Positions 6,384-13,215 of a stretch of 15,390 nt of DNA are shown here, in pieces. The notes under the pieces are model-generated. The model was given only the letters and a program-made list of their open reading frames with translations, was not told the origin of the DNA and ran no database searches. Location: positions 1 to 15,390 of the forward strand of contig JBEKZL010000186.1 in assembly GCA_049509915.1 (NCBI GenBank), written 5' to 3'. A program made the position numbers and the translations under genes. This DNA comes from JBEKYD01 sp049509915. Its GTDB lineage: Bacteria > Acidobacteriota > Terriglobia > Bryobacterales > Bryobacteraceae. Numbering within the stretch: position 1 is the first letter of the stretch; the number at the start of each line of letters is the position of its first letter.

Positions 6384-6887
6384 CTAATTCCGCGTGCCCA
6401 CGCTCTCCGTCCGCCCCGCCAGAGGTTCTACGGCGCCGGTGCCGCAGACGGCCACTCCCGTTTTCATGAGGGCGTTTAGAAAATTACCCAGCAGGTGGTA
6501 GAAGACCGGCTCGTTGAGGGCCTGCTTGCCGGGCAGGCGGAAACTCGCCGGCAGTTCCTTGGCGATCGTCAGCCGTACCGCGCTACGCGAGGCAACCCCG
6601 CTCCGGTCGCGTTTGTTGGCGAGCGTCAACGGCGTCTGCATCACCGCGCCCGAGCGGCCGTCCACATAAAACTGGCAGCGCGAAAACCAGCCCAGGTTGG
6701 CTGGATCGGCGGCATCGAACAGCAGCAGCGGCGCCTGCCGGCCGGGAGTGTTCAGATCCACCTGGATGGTGCGCGGGTTCTCCTTGGTTTTGGCCTCGAA
6801 CCCAGCCTGGCGCGCAATGGTCGCAACCATCTCCGCCTGGAGTTCCAGATAGATCAGCTTGTAGGGGCCAGCCTGAAGTACCTGCAT
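6384..6887 (-). CDS. Hypothetical protein (167 aa)
   Basis: Unknown function; I recognise no family. The 167-residue product is soluble, without signal peptide or membrane helix. It shows mixed alpha/beta composition: a helix near residues 14-30 (YLELQAEMVATIARQAGF), strands around PLLLFDAADPANLGWF (about 52-67) and an amphipathic C-terminal helix (FYHLLGNFLNALMKTGVAV). The start at 6885-6887 is favoured over an ATG at 6959 because a TACAAT -10 (6903-6908) lies between the two. The gene is divergent from the RsbU-type phosphatase; the roughly 150-bp gap between the two contains a perfect 14-bp palindrome that could control one or both. That arrangement makes a regulatory link with the phosphatase possible, but nothing in the protein itself points to it. 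Confidence 0.72.
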   Translation of the reverse strand: MQVLQAGPYKLIYLELQAEMVATIARQAGFEAKTKENPRTIQVDLNTPGRQAPLLLFDAADPANLGWFSRCQFYVDGRSGAVMQTPLTLANKRDRSGVASRSAVRLTIAKELPASFRLPGKQALNEPVFYHLLGNFLNALMKTGVAVCGTGAVEPLAGRTESVGTRN

Positions 6888-6902
6888 TGTGAAGATCCCG
6901 CC

Positions 6903-6908
6903 ATTGTA
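6903..6908 (-). promoter_or_regulatory. -10 box TACAAT of the 167-aa hypothetical gene
   Basis: TACAAT lies 15 bases before the ATG at 6885-6887, so the leader would be about 8 bases long. No clear -35 is present. It supports the internal start codon over the one at 6959. Confidence 0.4.
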
Positions 6909-6964
6909 ACGCACCACCGCTCGACATGGCTCTTTCGAGGTTGTGGCATAACGGCCCAATGTGC

Positions 6965-6978
6965 TTGTTGATCAACAA
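6965..6978. promoter_or_regulatory. Perfect 14-bp palindrome, candidate operator
   Basis: TTGTTGATCAACAA reads identically on both strands. It lies in the divergent gap between the 167-aa gene and the phosphatase gene and overlaps the -35 hexamer of a candidate promoter directed towards the phosphatase. Such a dyad in an otherwise GC-rich region is a typical dimeric-regulator site; the regulator is unknown and not encoded in the window. Confidence 0.5.
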
Positions 6979-6995
6979 TTTGCGGTACGTAAAAT
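6968..6995 (+). promoter_or_regulatory. Candidate sigma-70 promoter for the phosphatase gene
   Basis: TTGATC (6968-6973) and TAAAAT (6990-6995) are spaced by 16 bases. Transcription from about 7002 would give a leader of nearly 60 bases that includes the AAGGAAG ribosome site at 7046-7052. The -35 lies inside the 14-bp palindrome, so a bound repressor would block it. Confidence 0.45.
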
Positions 6996-7039
6996 TAGGT
7001 AAAGCAGGATAGCGTTTCCGGCCGCCCGAACGTCTGTCC

Positions 7040-7048
7040 TGATATAAG
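7040..7048 (+). promoter_or_regulatory. Candidate extended -10 (TGaTATAAG) close to the phosphatase start
   Basis: A TGn motif precedes TATAAG (7043-7048), 12 bases before the ATG. It could act as a second, proximal promoter with a leader of only about 6 bases. It overlaps the AAGGAA ribosome site, so the two readings compete. Confidence 0.35.
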
Positions 7049-7060
7049 GAAGACATTCTC

Positions 7061-7924
7061 ATGGCTAGCACTCATCCCTCCGTTTTTCCTTCGCGGCCGC
7101 TGCCCGAGATTCCCGCATTCCAGGCGGAAGTTGCTGCCGCGTGCCAGGTACAGAATCGAATTTCCCTCGACTCCCAGCCCTTCATTCCGGGACTCGAATA
7201 CGAGGCCCGATGGCGCCCAGCGCGCGGTCCGAGCGGCGACTATTTGGATTACTACCGCACCGCGGAAGGCGAACTTCACCTGGGGGTGGGCGACATAGCC
7301 GGAAAAGGCCTGCCCGCGGCGCTGCTCAGCGGCTCGCTTCACAGCATCGTGCGCACCCTCGATTCGGCTGGCTGGCAGCGCCTGCCCAAGCTGGTGGAAC
7401 GTGTGGATGACCTATTTTGCCAAGTCTGCCCGGATGGCTGTTTCGCCACTCTCTTCATGGCATCTTTCGAGCCGGAGACCCGGCGCCTGCGCTACATTAA
7501 TGCCGGCCACGAGCCGCCTTTTGTGCTGCGGCGCACGCGCACCGGACGGCGTGTCATCCAGCTCGATCCCAGCGGCCCGGTTATCGGCATGCTTCGCCAC
7601 TCCGCATGGCGCGAAGGCGCACTCACTCTCCAGCCCGGCGACCTGCTGGTGGCCTACACCGAGGGTCTCTGCGGTACTACTGATCCGCGCGGCGAAGAAT
7701 GGGGATGGCAGCGCCTGGTGCGCTACATCACCGATGCCGCCGATCGGCCGGTGCGCGATATTGTGGAGGGAGTGGTCGAAACCGTCGAGGGGTTTTCCGC
7801 CGGCCGGCGTTTCGACGACATCACCTTGTGGATCGGCCGCGCCAGCCAGGAATCGTCGCTCGACACCAAGGCCGCAGCAGCAACCATCGAAGACTCCGAG
7901 CTTGCCCTGGCCGCCGCGGCGTAA
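7061..7924 (+). CDS. SpoIIE/RsbU-type PP2C serine phosphatase
   Basis: Cytoplasmic, metal-dependent (Mn/Mg) serine/threonine phosphatase of the PPM/SpoIIE family, 287 aa. Such enzymes usually dephosphorylate STAS-domain anti-anti-sigma factors and so steer sigma-factor partner switching. Motifs in order are SGDYLDYY (D60 metal ligand), VGDIAGKGLPAALL (D78), CFATLFMASFEPETRRLRYINAGHEPP (about 127-153), GPVIGML, LQPGDLLVAYTEGL and the final DDITLWIGR with its metal aspartates. It lacks the usual N-terminal sensory domain (PAS, GAF, HAMP or receiver); only about 45 residues precede the catalytic fold, so its input is likely via a partner or expression level. The alanine-rich tail after residue 265 is probably disordered. 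A ribosome site AAGGAAG lies 8 bases before the ATG. No anti-sigma or STAS gene is in the window. Confidence 0.92.
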   Translation: MASTHPSVFPSRPLPEIPAFQAEVAAACQVQNRISLDSQPFIPGLEYEARWRPARGPSGDYLDYYRTAEGELHLGVGDIAGKGLPAALLSGSLHSIVRTLDSAGWQRLPKLVERVDDLFCQVCPDGCFATLFMASFEPETRRLRYINAGHEPPFVLRRTRTGRRVIQLDPSGPVIGMLRHSAWREGALTLQPGDLLVAYTEGLCGTTDPRGEEWGWQRLVRYITDAADRPVRDIVEGVVETVEGFSAGRRFDDITLWIGRASQESSLDTKAAAATIEDSELALAAAA

Positions 7925-7955
7925 CCGAGCGATCCGAACGCTGCCGGCCGAACGC

Positions 7956-7961
7956 TAAAAT
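7956..7961 (+). promoter_or_regulatory. -10 box TAAAAT before the TolC-family gene
   Basis: TAAAAT ends 6 bases before the ATG at 7968; the spacer includes GAGG but too close to the ATG for a normal ribosome site. No clear -35. It supports the ATG at 7968 as a leaderless start, 43 bp after the phosphatase stop. Confidence 0.4.
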
Positions 7962-7967
7962 CGAGGC

Positions 7968-9410
7968 ATGACGACTTCGAGGAAGATTGGCCGGTCCCTG
8001 GTGGAGGTGGAAGGGCAGGCGGTTCCGCCTGCCCGTGCCGGCGCAAGCGCCGGTTTTGCGCAAGCTAGAGTGTGCGCTACCGTCCAGGCACGCAGGCCTG
8101 AACCAGGATGGCTTCCCCTTTTGGCAGTGCTTGCATTTGCCGCGGCCGCGCACGCCGAAGTCGTCACCCTGACCTTGCGCCAGGCTATGGAATTAGCCGG
8201 AAAACAGAACCCGGACCTGGCCCTCGCGCGGCTCGACGAACTGAAAACGCGGTTGGGGATTCGGACGGCGCGCGATCCCTTCCTGCCCAAGGTCACGGTT
8301 GGCAGCGGCCTCGCCTACAGCAATGGCTATCCCATGAGCATCGAAGGCGCCGCGCCCTCGGTGGTGCAGGCCCAAGCCCAGCAGTTTCTGTTTAATCGCC
8401 AGCAGAGCCTGGAGATCGCTCAAGCCAAGGAGGACGCGCGCGGGGCGGCCCTGTCAACCGAAGCCAAACGGGATGAAATCGCTTACCGGACCGCGGCGCT
8501 TTACCTGGATGCGGAGCGGGCCGCCCGTCTGGCCGCCCTGGTGCGCAACCAGCAACAGAGCCAGCAACGCGTGCTGGCCGCCATCGAGGCGCAAGTGCGG
8601 GAGGGCCGCGCCCTGCCCCTCGAGCAAAAACAAGCCGCGCTGGCAGCGGCCCGTCTCCGCCAGACCGTCGAGGAGTTGGAGAGCGATCAGGCCGACGCGG
8701 AAGGAGCCCTGGCGGTCGCCCTCGGCCACTCGGCCGAAGACCGCGTCCGCGCCGCCGGCGAGGACCGCGCGGCGCCGGAGCTGCCCCAATCCGAGGATGC
8801 CACCCTCGGTGCCGCGCTCGAAGCCAGCTTGGTGATCCGGCAGATCCAATCGCAAATCGTCTCCAAACAACTGGAGTTGCGCGCCGCCCATGCCGGCCGC
8901 CTTCCCCGCGTCGACCTGGTGGCGCAGTACGGCATGATGGCCAAGTTCAACAACTACGCCGAGTTCTTCAACCACTTCCAACGCAATAACGGCGAAGTCG
9001 GCGTGTCCTTTCAACTGCCCCTGTTCAGCCCGAACGTTGGGGCGCAAATGGCGCAGTCGGAGACCGAATTGGCCCATCTGAAAATCGAGCTCGCCGGCGC
9101 CCGCAATCGCATTGCCAGCGACCTGGAAAAGGCTTTCCGCGAAGTCCGCAAAGCGCGCACCGCGACCCAGGTGGCACGTCTCGATCTGGACGTCGCCCAC
9201 GAGCAGCTTTCGATCGACCTCGCACAACTGGAGGAGGGCCGGCTCAGCTTGCGCCAGGTGGAAGCCGCTCGCATGTCGGAGGACGACAAGTGGATTGCCG
9301 TCTACGATGCGCAATATGCCCTGGAAAAAGCGCGCTGGAACCTGGCCCGCCTGGCCGGTACGCTCGACCGCGAAATCGGCGCACTGCCCGCCGGTACGAA
9401 AGCGAATTAG
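7968..9410 (+). CDS. TolC-family outer membrane efflux protein
   Basis: Outer-membrane channel of the TolC/OEP family, used by RND, MFS or ABC exporters; 480 aa from the ATG at 7968. After the N-terminal segment, WLPLLAVLAFAAAAHA (about residues 48-63) is a signal-peptide core with cleavage before EVVTLTLRQAMELA, the standard start of the mature family. Two OEP repeats follow (about 68-260 and 280-470), each a long alanine/glutamine/glutamate-rich coiled coil (for example RNQQQSQQRVLAAIEAQV). Odd point: about 47 residues lie ahead of the signal core, far more than usual, and part of them is encoded by a hairpin repeat (8013-8053). A GTG at 8070-8072 would shorten this to about 13 residues. 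No inner-membrane pump or adaptor protein is next to it, so its partners are elsewhere. Confidence 0.9.
   Translation: MTTSRKIGRSLVEVEGQAVPPARAGASAGFAQARVCATVQARRPEPGWLPLLAVLAFAAAAHAEVVTLTLRQAMELAGKQNPDLALARLDELKTRLGIRTARDPFLPKVTVGSGLAYSNGYPMSIEGAAPSVVQAQAQQFLFNRQQSLEIAQAKEDARGAALSTEAKRDEIAYRTAALYLDAERAARLAALVRNQQQSQQRVLAAIEAQVREGRALPLEQKQAALAAARLRQTVEELESDQADAEGALAVALGHSAEDRVRAAGEDRAAPELPQSEDATLGAALEASLVIRQIQSQIVSKQLELRAAHAGRLPRVDLVAQYGMMAKFNNYAEFFNHFQRNNGEVGVSFQLPLFSPNVGAQMAQSETELAHLKIELAGARNRIASDLEKAFREVRKARTATQVARLDLDVAHEQLSIDLAQLEEGRLSLRQVEAARMSEDDKWIAVYDAQYALEKARWNLARLAGTLDREIGALPAGTKAN
8013..8053. repeat. Double palindrome resembling a REP element inside the tolC-like 5' region
   Basis: Two perfect hairpins lie back to back. 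GGGCAGGCGG-TT-CCGCCTGCCC occupies 8013-8034 and CCGGCGC-AA-GCGCCGG occupies 8038-8053. A further GCGCA/TGCGC pair follows at about 8058-8075. Tight paired palindromes of this kind are typical of REP-like or MITE-like dispersed repeats. The block contains no stop in the TolC frame and would be translated as QAVPPARAGASAG. Confidence 0.6.
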
Positions 9411-9638
9411 CCTGGATTTTCTCTAAGGTGACGGGAGCACCGACGCAGTACTTGACAGACCTACACAAAATGATGCCTGCCCCGCCTGGCTCCCTCGCCG
9501 ATTCCCCGTCAGTTGGATCAGGCTCTTCCCCTCACGCCTGAAAAATTGCGGGTTAGCCAAAGCCACCCGGGGCCCAAAAAGACATTCCGGACAGTCGCTC
9601 AATCATTTTCGCGCGGAACCGATAAGAATTTGCGGAGG

Positions 9639-10643
9639 ATGTCCGAGGCAATGGCCACTCAGATCGATCGGCTCACGCCGGTCCCGCAGATCGTCGATAT
9701 CCGCCATTTGAGCGGGCGCGAACTGGATCCGCTGCTCCTCGAAGAGGCGATCGAATGGAACCTGGAGCTGGACTGCGATTTTTCGAGGTTCGCCGGCCGG
9801 ATACGCAAACTGGCTGACGCGGGGAATCTTCGCGGGGCGGCTCTGCTGCACGGGGGCGAAGTCGCCGGCTATGGCTGCACCGTTCTGGAAGACCATAAAG
9901 GCCTGATCGCCGACGTCTACGTGCGGCCGGACTGGCGTGACGGTCATGGCGAAGCCACCCTGTTCCGCGTGCTGCTCTACGCGCTGATTGGAGTGGCGGG
10001 CGTGCGCCGCGTCGAAAGCCAGTTGATGCTATTGAGCGAGGATTCGGCCAGGGCGCTGGGGCGGGAGCCGTTTGTGCGCTTGTTCGAACGCTTGTTAATG
10101 AAGCTGGACGCCGATACTCCACTGCCGCCGGGCCGCGCGTCGACCGAGCGAAGATTCCGCATCGACCCCTGGAACGATCGCCATCACGATGCGGCAGCCA
10201 CGGCCCTTTCGCTGGCGCATGCCGAGCACATCGATTCCCAGATTAACGATCAGTACGGCACCCTCGACGGAGCCAGGTGTTTGGCGACCAACATCGTGCG
10301 GTTCCCCGGCTTCTCCCCACCCGCTTCGTCGATCGCATTCGACTCGACCACCGGTTCGGTGGCGGGAATGGTGCTTTCGAGCTTCGTTGCCCGCGATGTC
10401 GCCGAAATTACCGAGCTCTGCGTCACGCCGGACGCCAGGGGCGCGGGACTGGGGTACGAAGTGCTGCGCCAATCGATCGGAACTCTGCGCGGCGAAGGCG
10501 CCAAACGCATCAGTCTCGCTGTCACTGCCGCTAATGAAGATGCGGTCCGGCTGTATATACGGTGCGGCTTCCACATGGCCCGCCGGTTCTATGCCTATGT
10601 GTGGGAGAACCTGGATCCCCGCCGGCCGCCGGCTGTCGATTGA
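9639..10643 (+). CDS. Tandem-domain GNAT N-acetyltransferase
   Basis: Cytoplasmic acyl-CoA-dependent acetyltransferase family protein, 334 aa, substrate unknown. The C-terminal half (about residues 174-320) is a complete GNAT fold: VAGMVLSSFVA strand, ITELCVTPDARGAGLG with the acetyl-CoA loop RGAGLG at 267-272, then ISLAVTAANEDAVRLYIRCGF. The N-terminal half (about 20-160) looks like a second, degenerate GNAT unit (GEVAGYGCTVLEDHKGLIADVYVRPDWRDGHGEATL) with a less standard CoA loop. Start choice is uncertain: GGAGG touches the ATG at 9639, and a second ATG at 9651 follows it after 12 bases; an in-frame ATG at 9513 has no ribosome site. The preceding 228 bp (9411-9638) contain an isolated TTGACA at 9452-9457 without a partner -10 and nothing else I can support. 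Confidence 0.85.
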   Translation: MSEAMATQIDRLTPVPQIVDIRHLSGRELDPLLLEEAIEWNLELDCDFSRFAGRIRKLADAGNLRGAALLHGGEVAGYGCTVLEDHKGLIADVYVRPDWRDGHGEATLFRVLLYALIGVAGVRRVESQLMLLSEDSARALGREPFVRLFERLLMKLDADTPLPPGRASTERRFRIDPWNDRHHDAAATALSLAHAEHIDSQINDQYGTLDGARCLATNIVRFPGFSPPASSIAFDSTTGSVAGMVLSSFVARDVAEITELCVTPDARGAGLGYEVLRQSIGTLRGEGAKRISLAVTAANEDAVRLYIRCGFHMARRFYAYVWENLDPRRPPAVD

Positions 10644-10676
10644 CCGCGCTCCGACGTGCTACAGGAGGTGCTACGT

Positions 10677-10739
10677 TCAGTTGGCGCGGAGCGACGCCAT
10701 GGGATCGATTCGCGATACGCGCGATTCTTTCACGGCTTC
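10677..10739 (-). pseudogene. Second C-terminal fossil of a MacB/ADOP-type permease
   Basis: On the minus strand, about 10739 down to TGA at 10677-10679 reads EAVKESRVSRIDPMASLRAN then stop. RVxRIDPMxSLRxx-stop is the typical tail of MacB/ADOP-type ABC permeases. Upstream, the frame loses similarity at once and runs into the selD 3' end (stop 10757-10759), so no intact permease exists. It lies between the GNAT and selD genes. As with the copy at 3311-3370, the call rests on about 20 residues. Confidence 0.6.
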
Positions 10740-10756
10740 AGAGGATCGTCGAATGC

Positions 10757-11791
10757 TCAGACCAGGCGGATCGGTTTGGCGGCCCGTTCGATTACGCGGC
10801 CGATCGAATAGGCGCCTTCGAGCGTGCGCTCCAGAGCGGCGGCCTCGCCCGGCGGCAGGGTGATCAGCAAGCCGCCCGAAGTCTGCGGGTCGTAGAGCAG
10901 GGCCTCACGCTCGCGATCGAGCGGGCGCATCTTTTCCACCACGCACTCGGCGAAATCGCGGTTGTTGTGCATCCCGCCAGGGAGCGCGCCCATGCGGACG
11001 TAATCGAGAGCGCCGGGGAGGAATCGAATGGCGTCGAACTCGATTTCGAGGGTGACTTTGCTCGCCAGCGCCAATCCTCTGGCGTGCCCGATGAGGCCGA
11101 ACCCGGTGACGTCGGTGCAGCCGTGTACCTGGTACGCCAGCATGGCTTCACACGCCCGCCGGTTGAGCGTAGTCATCTGCGCCGCGGCCGCCGCCACGTG
11201 TTCGTCCGCGGCCAGTCCCCGCTTGAGGGCGGTCGAGATCACCCCGGTTCCGATGCGCTTGGTAAAAACGATGGCGTCGCCAGGCTGGGCGCCCGCGTTG
11301 GTGCGGATGCGGTCCGGATGGATCAGGCCGGTGACGGCATAGCCGAACTTCATTTCATCGTCGGCCACGCTATGGCCGCCCAGAATGGAGCAGCCAGCCT
11401 CGTGCATTTTCTCGGCGCCGCCTCGCAGGATGGCTTCGAGAACGGCGGGATCGCCCTTGGGCGGGTAAGCCACGATGGTTAGCGAGGAGATCGGCCGGCC
11501 GCCCATGGCGTAGACATCGCTGAGCGCATTGGTCGCGGCGATGGCGCCGAAAGTGAACGGGTCGTCAACCATGGGCGTGAAAAAGTCCACAGTCTGAACC
11601 AGAGCGAGGTCCGGGGCGATGCGGTAGACGCCGGCATCGTCGGCGGTGTCGTACCCCACCAGCACGTTCTCGTCGTGCCAGCGCGGCACCGACGCCAATA
11701 CGCGATCGAGCAGCTTGGGGCTGAGCTTGGAGGCACAGCCGCCGGCTTTTACCTGATGAGTGAGTTGGGGCACGGTCACCGTATCCTGCAC
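10757..11791 (-). CDS. selD: Selenide, water dikinase (selenophosphate synthetase), Cys form
   Basis: Makes selenophosphate from selenide and ATP, the selenium donor for selenocysteine and for 2-selenouridine in tRNA. From the chosen start the protein is 344 aa, the usual length. KAGGCASKLSP carries the catalytic Cys (C19, codon TGT, not UGA) and K22. Metal- and ATP-binding features include DTADDAGV (D51), QTVDFF (D69), NALSDVYAMGG (D92) and the glycine-rich LGGHSVADDE. The C-terminal ATP-binding half ends with LLYDPQTSGGLL. I prefer the GTG at 11789-11791 because GGAGG lies 7 bases upstream; an ATG at 11824 would add 11 residues without similarity and would run through the -10 region. No selA, selB, selC or mnmH is in the window, so the selenium pathway must be completed elsewhere. 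It is divergent from the secreted hydrolase gene. Confidence 0.95.
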   Translation of the reverse strand: MQDTVTVPQLTHQVKAGGCASKLSPKLLDRVLASVPRWHDENVLVGYDTADDAGVYRIAPDLALVQTVDFFTPMVDDPFTFGAIAATNALSDVYAMGGRPISSLTIVAYPPKGDPAVLEAILRGGAEKMHEAGCSILGGHSVADDEMKFGYAVTGLIHPDRIRTNAGAQPGDAIVFTKRIGTGVISTALKRGLAADEHVAAAAAQMTTLNRRACEAMLAYQVHGCTDVTGFGLIGHARGLALASKVTLEIEFDAIRFLPGALDYVRMGALPGGMHNNRDFAECVVEKMRPLDREREALLYDPQTSGGLLITLPPGEAAALERTLEGAYSIGRVIERAAKPIRLV

Positions 11792-11798
11792 AGGTTCG

Positions 11799-11803
11799 CC
11801 TCC
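11799..11803 (-). promoter_or_regulatory. Ribosome binding site that sets the selD GTG start
   Basis: GGAGG on the minus strand with 7 bases to the GTG at 11789-11791. It is one of the better Shine-Dalgarno sequences in the window and decides against the upstream ATG. Confidence 0.65.
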
Positions 11804-11809
11804 AATGCC

Positions 11810-11817
11810 ATTATAAT
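11810..11817. promoter_or_regulatory. Palindromic -10 element serving both directions
   Basis: ATTATAAT is its own reverse complement, so TATAAT occurs on the plus strand (11812-11817, 6 bases before the hydrolase ATG) and on the minus strand (11810-11815, about 7 bases before the selD GGAGG). Both copies are exact consensus. The -35 hexamers are weak on both sides. Confidence 0.55.
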
Positions 11818-11823
11818 AACCCA

Positions 11824-13206
11824 ATGAGGAAGACGGTCCTTTTTGTGGGCCTGGCTCTGGTGGCGATGGCCGGCGCGTTTCATGCCAGACAGGCCGGCTC
11901 CGATGCCCGGCTCAAGAAAGCTTCCCGCGCGGCGGAGCGGAACGGCTGGATTCCGGTTCACCTGGAAGGGACGCCGGCGGAGATCGGTTTTCAGCACGGC
12001 TATCTGCTGGCGCCGGAAATCGCCGATAACTTCAAGGCCGTGTCGAGCGAGCTCACTCATGGCGACAAGAATTGGGCGTATTTTCGCAAAGTGGCTCGGG
12101 AGGTGCTCTGGCCGCACGTCGAAAGCGAGTACCGCGACGAACTGAACGGCATGGCGGATGGGCTGAGGGCGCACGGGGTGAAGCTCGACATCTGGGATCT
12201 GGTGGCACTGAACGGCTGGCTCGAGCTGCCCTACTACGACAAGTGGCGCGAGGGGAACAAAGCTTCCGGCGCCAGCGACCACTGCAGTGCGTTTGTGGCC
12301 ACGGGCAGTTATACCACCGACGGGCGCGTAGTTATCGGACACAATAACTGGACCAGTTATGCCACCGGCGAACGCTGGAACGTAGTCTTCGATATCGAGC
12401 CCGCTCGGGGTTACCACTTCGTGATGGATGGTATGCCGGGGCTAATCCACTCCGGCGACGATTTCGGCTTGAACGCCGCCGGGATCGTCATCACGGAAAC
12501 CACCATCAGCGAATTCATCGGCTTCGACCCTGACGGCGTGCCAGAATTCGTTCGCGCGCGCAAAGCCATGCAGTATTCCCAATCCATCGACGACTTCGCC
12601 CGCATCATGAAAGAAGGCAATAACGGCGGCTACGCCAATAACTGGCTGGTGGCCGACCGCAAGACTAACGAAATCGCCGACCTGGAACTGGGCCTGAAAA
12701 ACGTCAACCTGGAGCGCACCCGCGACGGGTATTTCGTCGGCTCCAACTTTCCTGTGAACCCCAAGCTGATGCACGAGGAAACCAGGTTCGATCCGAGCGA
12801 CAAGAGCAACAGCGAAAACGCGCGCCACGTCAGATGGCTGACTCTAATGGAAGAGAACAAGGGCAAGATCGACGTGGCGGCCGGCGAACGCTTCTTAGGT
12901 GACCACTTCGATACGTTTACCGGAAAAGAGGAGCCGTGCGAGCGCACCCTGTGCGGCCACGTGGATCTTTCGCCGCGCGGCATGCCCACGTGGCAAGGCC
13001 CGTTCGCCCCGGTGGGTGCGGTGCAGAACAAAGTCGCCGACGCCGCCAGCGCCGAACGGCTGACGTTTTTCGCCGCCCTGGGCCACGCCTGCGGCCGCGA
13101 CTTTCACGCTGCCGAGCACCTGGAGGAACATCCCGAATATGCCTGGTATCGCCCTATTCTGCATGATATGAATGCGCGGGCGTGGACGAAGTTTTCTGCT
13201 AAGTAG
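11824..13206 (+). CDS. Secreted Ntn-hydrolase-like protein (peptidase C45 / phospholipase B-like)
   Basis: Probable exported N-terminal-nucleophile hydrolase, 460 aa; C45 members include acyl-CoA:6-APA acyltransferase, and related proteins are phospholipase B-like amidases. Residues 1-21 (MRKTVLFVGLALVAMAGAFHA) are a signal peptide. An LEGTPAEIGFQHG block (48-59) matches the GxPxExGxxHG signature near the start of this superfamily. C154 in DHCSAF is the likely nucleophile, exposed after self-cleavage, and GHNNWTSY (172-179) follows as expected. Later landmarks are NNWLVADRKTNEIADLELG and the cysteines of EEPCERTLCGH. The true substrate, amide or lipid, is unknown. The start is clear: TATAAT ends 6 bases before the ATG, with no ribosome site. 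The DUF2442 gene begins 9 bp after its stop. Confidence 0.85.
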   Translation: MRKTVLFVGLALVAMAGAFHARQAGSDARLKKASRAAERNGWIPVHLEGTPAEIGFQHGYLLAPEIADNFKAVSSELTHGDKNWAYFRKVAREVLWPHVESEYRDELNGMADGLRAHGVKLDIWDLVALNGWLELPYYDKWREGNKASGASDHCSAFVATGSYTTDGRVVIGHNNWTSYATGERWNVVFDIEPARGYHFVMDGMPGLIHSGDDFGLNAAGIVITETTISEFIGFDPDGVPEFVRARKAMQYSQSIDDFARIMKEGNNGGYANNWLVADRKTNEIADLELGLKNVNLERTRDGYFVGSNFPVNPKLMHEETRFDPSDKSNSENARHVRWLTLMEENKGKIDVAAGERFLGDHFDTFTGKEEPCERTLCGHVDLSPRGMPTWQGPFAPVGAVQNKVADAASAERLTFFAALGHACGRDFHAAEHLEEHPEYAWYRPILHDMNARAWTKFSAK

Positions 13207-13215
13207 GGAGCAGAC

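Noticed and set aside
9452..9457. Exact TTGACA in the gap upstream of the GNAT gene.
   Set aside because: No -10-like hexamer occurs 16-18 bases downstream, and no gene begins at a matching distance, so it is probably chance.
10647..10693. CGCTCCG/CGGAGCG stem between the GNAT and selD genes, and a GTGCTAC direct repeat within it, as a terminator.
   Set aside because: A 7-bp stem with a 33-base loop and no T-tract is not convincing; one arm lies within the permease fossil.
11720..11745. Possible selenocysteine (UGA) at the catalytic position of selD.
   Set aside because: The codon in KAGGCASK is TGT, an ordinary cysteine.
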